This document shows positions 53,831 to 64,000 of a DNA stretch of 64,000 nucleotides, one piece after another. The stretch is from Cladorhizidae sp. MBARI D1340-BT2 (taxonomy: Eukaryota; Porifera; Demospongiae; Poecilosclerida; Cladorhizidae). The stretch spans positions 2,652,328 to 2,716,327 of the forward strand of contig JAQNBH010000005.1 of assembly GCA_028752905.1 (NCBI GenBank). The letters run 5' to 3'. Made by a program: the position numbers and the translations under genes. Below the pieces are notes generated by a model that saw only the letters and a list, made by a program, of their open reading frames with translations, searched no databases and was not told the DNA's origin. Positions within the stretch are counted from its first letter, which is position 1. Each line of letters begins with the position of its first letter.

Positions 53831-56800
53831 ACAACTGCTGAGAATTTGGACTGGCAGCAGCTGGTATATTACATTACGTCAATTACAATAGCTACCATGA
53901 AATAACGGTGCCACAAGAGGACCATTCCTTCGTGTTCCAGAAATGGTATAATGTGTGAAGTGCTTCATCTTGTCATTGCCGGAACTTACAAACAAGGTCT
54001 TCACCAGAGTTGGTTGGATGCTGAGGGAGCCTCACCATGCACTGAAGAAATCTCCCATGGGGAACACCTCCGAAACCACAATCGATTATTATACTGTGCA
54101 CTTATTAGGTTTGTTCGTCTTGCACATGGGGTTAAAAAATGGAAGGGTCAGGGGACTTGGGATATAAAATACCACAAAACTTGTCAGGTGATGTTATTTT
54201 TTAAATGTTGAGATCGGTGGTTATTTTCGCTGCCAAATGGAAAGTGCGAAACGCTATATATATACTTGTAGAGTAATTTTTGACTTTTATAGCCCAGGAA
54301 GTTCCATACCAGATTACATACCAGATTAACAACTTTCCGCAATACTTCAGGTGGAAAGCCACATACAAAAAATCATTTCTATATCTAAAAAAATGTACCA
54401 AGTTTTTGAGCAACAGTTTGTTGCAACTATTCAACTGGATTGTGGAAAAACCGTGCGCAATCATTCATTCTCACGTGAGTTTAATCCCTTACCGACCACA
54501 CTCGAACACTTGGTCCCCTGACATTGACTGATACACCAGTCAAAAATCCACACAGCAGCTCAAAAATAACTGAAATTCACCGAGTTTTTCACGACTTAAA
54601 AAAAATTCTTTGTAGATGTTTAGAACGTGAACCCTTACACAAGACTTATCCTGAGAGGTATGAAATGTAAATAATTGACGGAAAAGAATAAATGTAAAAA
54701 GGCTTTCATGGAAAAATTAAAGTACTTGATAATTTCCCTTTATGCTCTTCATCATTTCCTTTCACTTGTCCATGTTGACTGGCAGCATATTAGCCAACTA
54801 TGCCCCTGTACTTCAACCTGCAAAATTAATTCCACTAGAAATTGCATGCACAAAATCCATCTATTCTGAAAAACCATATAGCTTACTCTCTACATTCGCA
54901 TTATATATTCCCAGTTGAACCTGGTTAGGGGGAGGAGTTAGGAAGAGGGGGAGGGGTGGAGTCAAAATGAAGTTGAGTGTATTTGGCAAATAAAAAGAGT
55001 GGTAGCTAGACACCTTACGATTGAATCCTTTCCAAGTTAGGCCTGAAATGGTTCGAGTTTTCTTTGATCGAAACAGCTAAAGTTTAGCAAGTACATGTAT
55101 ACATTCTTTTATAATCAACAAAGAAAATTCTTTTCTCTTTTCTTTTCTTTCTTTTCCTCTTCATATACAGTTCCTTCCTTTTTTTCCTCTCCCTCTCTGA
55201 CCTCAACACACTCACTCTCTCTCTATCTCCTTATTTCCTATTCTGCAGTAAGACGCCCAGCAACCCTGAGATAGAGACTTCACCATGGCAACACTGAGCA
55301 TGACATTAAAGTATATAACAACGAACAAGCAGTACAGTTTTCTTCTTTCTAATGACTAGAACAGTACATTTGTTGTGTGTAGTGGGGCCAGCTGACCAGT
55401 TCTCCTGAGGAACAAAAAAAGAGTGTTGTCCTATATATCCACCAACAGAATAAAACTTTTTCCTGGCTTTTAAAAAACTGTTGCACTTTACAGAATAATT
55501 CACCATTACTATATATAATGGTGCAGAGTGGTACTGAGTGTTATAGTACAGAGTGGTACAAGGTGGGAGTGTTATACAAGATGTCCTTCTCTGCTCAATT
55601 TGCTGTTTCAGCAGACAGTTTGCAGATTTTTTACTTTTTATAGTTTTGTGTTGGACAGCTGTACATATAATGTTCCCTGAATCAATACACATGACCTGCA
55701 TTCTAGAGGTAAGGATTGAAATTGGATTGTGGGGGTGGAGGAATGGGGTACAGAGTGACAGAGTGGTATATAGTGTGTGTGGTCATCCAATTTTTTTTTA
55801 ACACAGAAATTCTAATGTGATTAGCAAAGTTTTTATGGCATTAACATTATAATTATGTCCAATGAAATAAAACTGGCCCTGTGCCAAGGTTTATGACTAG
55901 GTCACTATATATTTGCTCAAGGCTTGATTAACTTTCATGGTATTTGCTGTGCACATGCACTGAATTACACCGCAAGCATGTATAAAATTTGACTGCATTA
56001 TATATATACGAAATATTTTCCATGTGTGGAATAAAAACAACAATCATTACGAAGTCCTTAAGCGAAATAAGACTATGGTTGATTCACCTGGAAACATTTT
56101 CATTGACAATAAGTTGTTATACATATATAATTATTTAATTGTAATATAAACAAATTTTTAGGTAATAAATTATATCTGCACTTACAATTAAGGAAGCAAA
56201 TGAAATTATTGTCTGTGCTTTGGCAGAAAGTTTTACAGAGAGAGCATCGATGTGTTCAATGGTTTGTCCCATAGCAGCTTTTGGTCTTCCTTGGTCCAGT
56301 GTAGAGGGTCATTGCATGTGCTCGTTGTCTCTACAATCTCTTGGGTCCAGTGTAGAGGGTCATGGCGAGTGCTTGTTGTCTCTGCAACCTCTTGGGTCCA
56401 GTGTAGAGGGTCATGGCGAGTGCTTGTTGTCTCTGCAACCTCTTGGGTCCATGTTTACCAAACCTGTCTCTGCTGTGTATGGCAATGTATCAGTGACTCG
56501 GTGGTAGTGAGAAATGAGCAAGTTCCAGAAAGTCCCTTTCAGAGGTGGCAGTCATGGTCTCGAATTCCGTCCAGACCAGTGTTGGCCTTTAGCATTTCTT
56601 TTTACCTTGAGTCCAGAAGGTATCTCGCCCATGGATTTGGCTTGTTCAAGGAAGGATATATAGGTGGGCAGCTCTCGGATGTGGAACATGAATGCTGACT
56701 ATATACGGATGGCAAGGAAATATTCTGTTGTGGTTGATTCTCTATCGTCATGGTGTCGGAATTCCTGGCTGCTTGCATCATACCAGAGCCACTCCTGCCA

Positions 56801-56960
56801 CTGGGACAGGCTTAGTGGGAACTCTGTGTCCCATTGTCCTGTGTGGGGTCTGATTGGGGTAGGTTTTAGATCTGAGCAACTCAGTGACCTAATGTTGACT
56901 GGTATTATAATGTTGAACTGGAATTTGTGTGGGACTGTTTTAACATGCTTACTAGGGGTT
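53831..56960. other. Intergenic region, no gene recognised
   Basis: About 3 kb of AT-rich sequence. Open stretches at 53955-54167 and 56252-56698 are short, lack family resemblance and in the second case come partly from a tandem repeat. A TC-rich tract lies at about 55130-55240. I see no convincing exon, but small exons of an unknown gene cannot be excluded. Confidence 0.4.
56330..56455. repeat. 51-bp tandem repeat, 2.5-3 copies
   Basis: Unit with CTTGGGTCCAGTGTAGAGGG and TCATGGCGAGTGCTTGTTGT. The length divides by three, which keeps frames open. Confidence 0.8.
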
Positions 56961-56961
56961 A

Positions 56962-57750
56962 CAGGGGCGGATCTAGGATTTTGAGATGGGGAGGGGGGGT
57001 TATCACTTACCTCCTGGGGGTGGGGGGATTTAGAATAATGATTTTTTTTTCTGCAATAAGGTGTACTTTTTATTGTTTTAACATCGAGTTAAATATATGT
57101 AATATTATATATATATATATACATATTTAACATGAATGGTATAATATAATACAGGCACAGAGATTGTGTATATTATATATATCCAGCTTTTTTATCCTAC
57201 TCATTGTCAAATAAGACTGAGCTGCAGAAGAGGCACCTGGGGTTAGCCTGCATATAAGATTTGAGGCTTCAAGCTTGCCTCTGTGCAGTGCACAGCCATC
57301 AAGTGTCAGTTCTGCTAACCTCTCTTCAGATGTGGCTACATGTAAATGGGTCTTCACACATCGAAAGACGGAGAAAGACCTTTCTGCTTCACAAGACCCT
57401 GTGGGAGCCGAGAGCGATTTTTCTTTGACAACCAGAAGGTTAACTAATGCCGGAGCTCTCTCTAAAACGAAAGTAATATTTTATTCTTCACATATACATT
57501 TTATAAGGTGCTACATGAAGATTTTTTTTTGGCAAACAAATGTATATACTTCAGCAGTAAATTAAGTAAGTCAGACATAAAAGTATAATATATACAGAAG
57601 CGCGTGATCTTTTACGGCAGATTTCATTCTGAACTATATTGTACATAGTTCTCAGTATATATAGTAGTATTTTTTTTGTTACAAATTTGTTAAAAATGCA
57701 CTTGAGTTTCAGATAAAAGGGAGGCGACTTTTTGCCGGAACACAATCACA
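56962..57750 (-). mobile_element. hAT transposon fragment
   Basis: CAGGGGCGGATCTAGGATTT at 56962 is a typical hAT terminal inverted repeat (family knowledge). It is followed on the minus strand by a hAT dimerisation domain at 57230-57475. No matching right-hand terminus was found, so the fragment's far boundary is approximate. Confidence 0.6.
57230..57475 (-). pseudogene. hAT transposase C-terminal dimerisation domain
   Basis: The minus strand reads SCEAERSFSVFRCVKTHL followed by ATSEERLAELTLDGCALHRG. This is the conserved C-terminal dimerisation motif (ERSFS.....K..LR..M...RL..L.....H) of hAT transposases. Only the end of the protein is present; upstream codons soon meet unrelated sequence, so it is a relic. 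It is a different lineage from the hAT element at 1139-3160, whose ends differ. Confidence 0.7.
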
Positions 57751-58539
57751 AATATCTCCAGTTTGCTCACACCTCTGCAGATGAAATTCACAGGAGAAGT
57801 AAGACTATGTATATATACCCTCCCTGCACACGACAGGAATTTTGAACCTGTCGATAATTATCCTACAAATGCTCCATGTTGTGATCACAATATTAGTAGT
57901 GTCTTATAAACACATCCGTTAATACCAATCTCTTGCTCTGTCTTGGAAAGAAATATTGCAGTTGGCAAGGCAGTTGGTAAGGCATTATTAAGATGGCAGG
58001 TTCATACTGCCGCCACCTGGTCCGCCACCAGTCCTCCACCCACTGATCCTCCTCGTGGGTCCATTGGACCCAGTAGAAATATGTCCAAAGCTACTATGGG
58101 ACAAAACGTTGAATAATCATCTGAAATTTTCTGCCAAAGCACAATCACTTCATTTGCTACCTAATCTACTTAGTGGCCATGTAACTGATTCATAATTGAC
58201 ATTCACGCCCACAACTAGTGGGTGGTGGAACTAGCAGGCTCCACCCTGGAGCACACAGTCAAGGAGTGAGAGAGAAGGGCAGGCCAGGATGCCAATGCGA
58301 GAGGAAGGTGTCAACCCAGGATAAAAGGGGGGGGGGGGGGAAAAGGGAGGGATAAGATTTCAATATGATGCACTTTTAAGTGCAAGATTACTTTTTAAAG
58401 CCATAGGGGACCAGTTAGTTTAGTGGCTTACCTGTACATAAAGGCTTCATACCAAGATTTACCTGTACATAAAGGTTACCTGCTCAGGAATGACAGAACA
58501 GAGAAAAATATTTCCTTCGACGCAAGACTAGGGTTGAGG

Positions 58540-59160
58540 CAGGTTGTGTATATAGGTTGTACATAGGTTGACAATAGCTCTATGGGTACACACACTGGAC
58601 CAACATCACACTGGGTTGAGGCAGGTTGAAAATAGCTTGACAATAGCTCTATGGATACACACACTTGACCAACATCACACTGGGTTGAGGCAGGTTGACA
58701 ATAGCTCTATGGATACACACACTGGACCAACATCACACTGGGTTGAGGCAGGCTGACAAGAGCTCTATGGGGACACACACTGGACCAACATCACACTGGG
58801 TTGAGGCAGGTTGACAACAGCTCTATGGATACACACACTGGACGAACATCACACTGGGTTGAGGCAGGTTGAAGTAGGTTGACAATAGCTCTATGAGGAC
58901 ACACACTGGACCAACATCACACTGGGTTGAGGCAGGTTGAAGTAGGTTGTCTATGAGGACACACACTTGACCAACATCACACTGGGTTGAGGCAGGTTGA
59001 AGTAGGTTGACAATAGCTCTATGGGGACACACACTGGACCAACATCACACTGGGTTGAGGCATGTGGAAGTAGGTTGACAATCAATGGGGGGACACACTG
59101 ACAATAACATGGGGACACACACTAGACCAGGTTGAGGCAGGTTTGACAATAGCTCTATGG
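58540..59160. repeat. 58-bp minisatellite downstream of the sideroflexin gene
   Basis: About 10 copies of a unit with CACACTGGACCAACATCACA, CTGGGTTGAGGCAGGTTGA and CAATAGCTCTATGGGGAC. Partial units occur at the right end. A poly-G run lies at 58328-58342. The 57751-58539 flank shows no gene. Confidence 0.88.
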
Positions 59161-59216
59161 GGCAGAGCCTATAAATTTTCATCTATGTGTGGGAGTTAAG
59201 GAACTCTCACACTCTT

Positions 59217-59222
59217 TTTATT
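59217..59222 (-). terminator. Polyadenylation signal of the sideroflexin gene
   Basis: AATAAA on the minus strand, about 105 nt beyond the stop codon at 59327. Confidence 0.55.
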
Positions 59223-59326
59223 GGATCTGAGATCCTCTCTTTTAATGTAGGCATAATATATACAAGTTAATGCTTCAGGATTCAGAAAATTGACACTAAT
59301 GCAACCAAGACTTGCACAGATTGTTC

Positions 59327-59474
59327 TCATAGTCCTTTGTTAAAATAGACCCTATCTGGAAGAGTTGACATTTTGGCCCGTATCTTGTCCTGAGTTGACT
59401 TCTCCAGTTGACTTGTGGCAATGGACATGTGTTGAGGGAACAGAGAACATGCCATGGGCACCGTCGCTAACATC
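59327..59474 (-). CDS. Sideroflexin, last coding exon only
   Basis: After a TTCCTTGCAG acceptor the exon supplies one base of a split codon, then 48 codons and a stop. It reads MLATVPMACSLFPQHMS, then TSQLEKSTQDKI and ends in RVYFNKGL. Sideroflexins end with a last membrane segment followed by (C/A)LFPQ, a short helix and VYFNKGL, so this is the C-terminus of that family. These are multi-pass proteins of the inner mitochondrial membrane; SFXN1 carries serine for one-carbon metabolism. Which paralogue this is cannot be told. The remaining exons should lie upstream on the minus strand, above 59475, but I found none before the window ends, so the preceding intron probably exceeds 4.5 kb or contains small exons I missed. 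Confidence 0.8.
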
Positions 59475-60169
59475 CTGCAAGGAAGAGAGAAGAGAGGTGA
59501 GCATCACCATAATGAATTTATAGAACAGGTTTATTTCGAGAGTAAATTTACAGTTCTCTGCACTTCTATACTCCTCACCAAACTTATAAGATACCCACTA
59601 ATTAATTAAGCAGATGTTTAAAAAATATATGGAACTGAGAGTCCTGCTAAAAATTCCCTAAATAATAATATCCTTCCAGTAAAAACATCCCATATTTATC
59701 CTTGTCTTGTGTACTATATATATGTATATATATATAGTTGAACTATTGGAGAGTCCAGATTTAGAAGGGAAAAAATCTAATGTAATATGCAGGCAAGCTT
59801 CTTTAGTTTTGCAAACTTGTCTTGTCTTGTAAAATGGTGCTAGTGAAACTGGCTTGCTCATCGCTCATGCAAAAAATTTGTCCATAGAAGACGTTGGTCT
59901 TGCATTACACTCTGCGTGGCTCAGTGAGGAGAGCATTGATATCCTGTCCCACAAATAACTGATACTCACTGTAGCCGTGTGCAACCATAGCACAATCATG
60001 AACTATATACAAATATTTCAAGTAGGAGGAATAAAAAATGCTTTCAATTAGAGTCGACAGCTTGTACAGATCTGGCCTACTGGACATGAGGACGAAATGA
60101 CTGCACACTAGAGGCATTTTTTCCAGACATAAGACAGTCTCTCTATGAACTTTCAGTTGACATAACAAA

Positions 60170-60263
60170 ATTACAATGACCTTCTCAATAATAAACTTGA
60201 AATTTACTCTCTCGCAGTTTCGACTAGATGCTCTAGCCTTCATCAGGAATAGGTCATTGTAAT
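60170..60263 (-). ncRNA. Hammerhead-like ribozyme motif, solo Penelope-type terminus
   Basis: On the minus strand the complete catalytic boxes are present: CTGATGA (60246-60240), linker A, a 7-bp stem GGCTAGA / TCTAGTC with a GCA loop (60238-60222) and GAAA (60221-60218). The whole is enclosed by perfect 13-bp inverted repeats, ATTACAATGACCT at 60170-60182 and its complement at 60251-60263. Those arms could form an outer stem. Penelope-like elements are known to encode hammerhead motifs. The third stem and the cleavage nucleotide are not obvious, so activity is uncertain. Confidence 0.5.
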
Positions 60264-60304
60264 GCGATAGACATATGCAGATTTGATCTTTTGCTATCCT
60301 TTTG

Positions 60305-63290
60305 CAAGTATAAACACAGACATGGTGCAGGTATAAGCACAGACATGGTGCAGGTATAGACACAGACATGGTGCAGGTATAAGCACAGACATGGTGCAGG
60401 TATAAGCACAGACATGGTGCAGGTATAAGCACAGACATGGTGCAGGTATAGACACAGACATGGTGCAGGTATAGACACAGACATGGTGCAGGTATAGACA
60501 CAGACATGGTGCAGGTATAAGCACAGACATGGTGCAGGTATAGACACAGACATGGTGCAGGTATAGACACAGACATGGTGCAGGTATAAGCACAGACATG
60601 GTGCAGGTATAAGCACAGACATGGTGCAGGTATAGACACAGACATGGTGCAGGTATAGACACAGACATGGTGCAGGTATAAGCACAGACATGGTGCAGGT
60701 ATAAGCACAGACATGGTGCAGGTATAAGCACAGACATGGTGCAGGTATAAGCACAGACATGGTGCAGGTATAAGCACAGACATGGTGCAGGTATAAGCAC
60801 AGACATGGTGCAGGTATAAGCACAGACATGGTGCAGGTATAAGCACAGACATGGTGCAGGTATAGGCACAGACATGGTGCAGGTATACACAGACATGGTG
60901 CAGGTATAGGCACAGACATGGTGCAGGTATAAGCTCAGACATGGTGCAGGTATAAGCACAGACATGGTGCAGGTATAAGCACAGACATGGTGCAGGTATA
61001 GACACAGACATGGTGCAGGTATAGACACAGACATGGTGCAGGTATAAGCACAGACATGGTGCAGGTATAGACACAGACATGGTGCAGGTATAAGCACAGA
61101 CATGGTGCAGGTATAAGCACAGACATGGTGCAGGTATAAGCACAGACATGGTGCAGGTATAGACCCAGACATGGTGCAGGTATAAGCACAGACATGGTGC
61201 AGGTATAAGCACAGACATGGTGCAGGTATAGACACAGACATGGTGCAGGTATAAGCACAGACATGGTGCAGGTATAGACACAGACATGGTGCAGGTATAA
61301 GCACAGACATGGTGCAGGTATAAGCACAGACATGGTGCAGGTATAAGCACAGACATGGTGCAGGTATAGACACAGACATGGTGCAGGTATAGACACAGAC
61401 ATGGTGCAGGTATAAGCACAGACATGGTGCAGGTATAAGCACAGACATGGTGCAGGTATAGACACAGACATGGTGCAGGTATAGACACAGACATGGTGCA
61501 GGTATAGACACAGACATGGTGCAGGTATAGACACAGACATGGTGCAGGTATAAGCACAGACATGGTGCAGGTATAGACACAGACATGGTGCAGGTATAAA
61601 CACAGACATGGTGCAGGTATAGACACAGACATGGTGCAGGTATAAGCACAGACATGGTGCAGGTATAAGCACAGACATGGTGCAGGTATAAGCACAGACA
61701 TGGTGCAGGTATAGACACAGACATGGTGCAGGTATAAGCACAGACATGGTGCAGGTATAGACACAGACATGGTGCAGGTATAAGCACAGACATGGTGCAG
61801 GTATAGACACAGACATGGTGCAGGTATAGACACAGACATGGTGCAGGTATAGACACAGACATGGTGCAGGTATAGACACAGACATGGTGCAGGTATAAGC
61901 ACAGACATGGTGCAGGTATAGACACAGACATGGTGCAGGTATAGACACAGACATGGTGCAGGTATAAGCACAGACATGGTGCAGGTATAAGCACAGACAT
62001 GGTGCAGGTATAGACACAGACATGGTGCAGGTATAGACACAGACATGGTGCAGTTATAGACACAGACATGGTGCAGGTATAGACACAGACATGGTGCAGG
62101 TATAAGCACAGACATGGTGCAGGTATAAGCACAGACATGGTGCAGGTATAGACACAGACATGGTGCAGGTATAAGCACAGACATGGTGCAGGTATAGACA
62201 CAGACATGGTGCAGGTATAGACACAGACATGGTGCAGGTATAAGCACAGACATGGTGCAGGTATAGACACAGACATGGTGCAGGTATAAGCACAGACATG
62301 GTGCAGGTATAAGCACAGACATGGTGCAGGTATAGACACAGACATGGTGCAGGTATAAGCACAGACATGGTGCAGGTATAAGCACAGACATGGTGCAGGT
62401 ATAAGCACAGACATGGTGCAGGTATAAGCACAGACATGGTGCAGGTATAGACACAGACATGGTGCAGGTATAAGCACAGACATGGTGCAGGTATAAGCAC
62501 AGACATGGTGCAGGTATAAGCACAGACATGGTGCAGGTATAAGCACAGACATGGTGCAGGTATAAGCACAGACATGGTGCAGGTATAAGCACAGACATGG
62601 TGCAGGTATAAGCACAGACATGGTGTAGGTATAAGCACAGACATGGTGCAGGTATAAGCACAGACATGGTGCAGGTATAAGCACAGACATGGTGCAGGTA
62701 TAAGCACAGACATGGTGCAGGTATAAGCACAGACATGGTGCAGGTATAAGCACAGACATGGTGCAGGTATAAGCACAGACATGGTGCAGGTATAGACACA
62801 GACATGGTGCAGGTATAAGCACAGACATGGTGCAGGTATAGACACAGACATGGTGCAGGTATAGACACAGACATGGTGCAGGTATAAGCACAGACATGGT
62901 GCAGGTATAAGCACAGACATGGTGCAGGTATAAGCACAGACATGGTGCAGGTATAGACACAGACATGGTGCAGGTATAGACACAGACATGGTGCAGGTAT
63001 AAGCACAGACATGGTGCAGGTATAAGCACAGACATGGTGCAGGTATAGACACAGACATGGTGCAGGTATAAGCACAGACATGGTGCAGGTATAAACACAG
63101 ACATGGTGTAGGTATAGACACAGACATGGTGCAGGTATAAGCACAGACATGGTGCAGGTATAAGCACAGACATGGTGCAGGTATAAGCACAGACATGGTG
63201 CAGGTATAAGCACAGACATGGTGCAGGTATAGACACAGACATGGTGCAGGTATAAGCACAGACATGGTGCAGGTATAAGCACAGACATGG
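60305..63290. repeat. 23-bp minisatellite, about 130 copies
   Basis: Nearly perfect 23-bp units exist in two main types: CACAGACATGGTGCAGGTATAAG and the form with TATAGA in place of TATAAG (differences at two positions). The minus strand has no stop in any frame, giving spurious open frames of up to 1127 codons with a 23-residue period. Only a few extra variants occur (for example CCCAGACATGG near 61170, CAGTTATAG near 62050 and GGTGTAGG near 62625). Confidence 0.96.
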
Positions 63291-64000
63291 TGGCTGGTAC
63301 GGAGTACTACTTTGGGCGTGTTTTATTGGGTGGTTATGGTATAGGTAATTATAGCACTTACAACACTGATGTAATTAGCATTTGGCTCGCTAGAGACAAC
63401 GTCTTCTTACGCTACAAGAATAAACACAAGAGTATGCAAATAATAATTCTGGAACAAGACCACACATGGCATGGACTTATTGGAGGGTACAACGTTATGC
63501 ATGCACTGTGACATTGCATGAGAATATTCTTGGGTTACATCAGCCTAATCTTCATGGGGCGTGGTTTACACCTCATTGTCCTGCTACAGTGGGGGTTATC
63601 CCAAGAATTGCCCTTTCAGCAGAACATGGTTATGTGTAGGTTCCCTGGGTGCGTTGGAGACAGGGCTGGCTGTGATCTGGCATGGGCCTACATAGCCCCT
63701 CCCACAGTGGGCGTGATGGCAGCAGAGCAAATGATGTATGTGTGAGCATACAAATTCCAGGGTGGGTGTGGTGACCATCATGGTTTCTCTCTTGCAAATC
63801 AAATTTACTATTTCTATAACGCTAAAATTAATTTTGGTGAGTGGAGTAGCCATGTATTGGTTTCACCATATATTTTTTTAATGGCTTCGCTAAAACTCAC
63901 TTTGGCAGCTTCTTAGCATCATAAATGGCGATAACACCATAAATGGCGATAACAGCTGATTTGGACCCTAAAGTCACTTCAAGCCGCCTGCCTTGAAACC
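63291..64000. other. Right edge, no gene recognised
   Basis: Unique sequence after the 23-bp array. Short open stretches at 63287-63511 and 63518-63745 (+) and at 63596-63853 (-) show no family resemblance. An intron of the sideroflexin gene is the likeliest identity, because its upstream exons must lie on this side. Confidence 0.35.

Noticed and set aside
53951..54211. Overlapping open frames of 86 and 70 codons
   Set aside because: No recognisable family, no convincing splice structure and AT-rich surroundings.
56252..56698. 148-codon plus-strand open frame
   Set aside because: Its core is a 51-bp tandem repeat and the remainder resembles no known protein.
59912..59950. tRNA-type A box (GTGGCTCAGTGAGGAGAGC)
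   Set aside because: No B box at the right distance and no cloverleaf.
59905..63288. Very long minus-strand open frames (1127, 982, 403 and 362 codons)
   Set aside because: They are products of a stop-free 23-bp repeat readable in all frames, with no domain, no splice context and no unique coding sequence of known family.

Overview
This is eukaryotic nuclear DNA, almost certainly from an invertebrate animal. All genes are split by GT..AG introns. They belong to animal families: PEBP1/RKIP, WDR91, ZRANB1/Trabid, TMEM128, NUDT7, MRPL16 and sideroflexin. The introns hold hAT, non-LTR and Penelope-like transposon relics. Tight gene spacing combined with heavy minisatellite load would fit a sponge or similar early-branching marine invertebrate, but that assignment is inference and no species can be named from the sequence.

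Layout of genes: PEBP (+, 151-20345), WDR91 (-, 20484-26804), ZRANB1 (+, 27034-48242), TMEM128 (-, 48672-50346), NUDT7-like (+, 50390-51392), MRPL16 (-, 51466-52500), then an intergenic stretch with retrotransposon and hAT relics, and the last exon of a sideroflexin (-, 59327-59474). The first six genes strictly alternate in strand. Convergent pairs end 138, 429 and 73 bp apart, and divergent pairs have start codons 229 and 43 bp apart. Exon structures were rebuilt by hand from splice signals, reading phase and remembered family features, and every complete model closes in frame.

The genes are close together but their introns are inflated. PEBP introns 1-3, ZRANB1 introns 2, 3 and 6 and the sideroflexin side are filled with more than a dozen unrelated minisatellites (units of 12 to 70 bp, arrays up to about 5.3 kb). 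Several units can be traced to unique sequence at their edge: the ZRANB1 exon 6 splice-donor junction, the TMEM128 exon 3 acceptor (a triplication), pieces of an antisense transposon-like pseudogene, the end of an inverted-repeat element, and the hairpin core of a hammerhead-like motif in a Penelope-like element.

PEBP intron 1 carries a 2.0 kb hAT element with perfect 14-bp inverted ends that landed inside a minisatellite. Intron 2 carries a Penelope-like relic and a 0.9 kb inverted-repeat element nested in another minisatellite. It also carries a decayed gene of a repetitive invertebrate family. The host genes have no shared pathway: signalling scaffold (PEBP), endosome maturation (WDR91), K29/K33 deubiquitination (ZRANB1), a small membrane protein (TMEM128), peroxisomal CoA turnover (NUDT7), mitochondrial translation (MRPL16) and mitochondrial amino-acid transport (sideroflexin).
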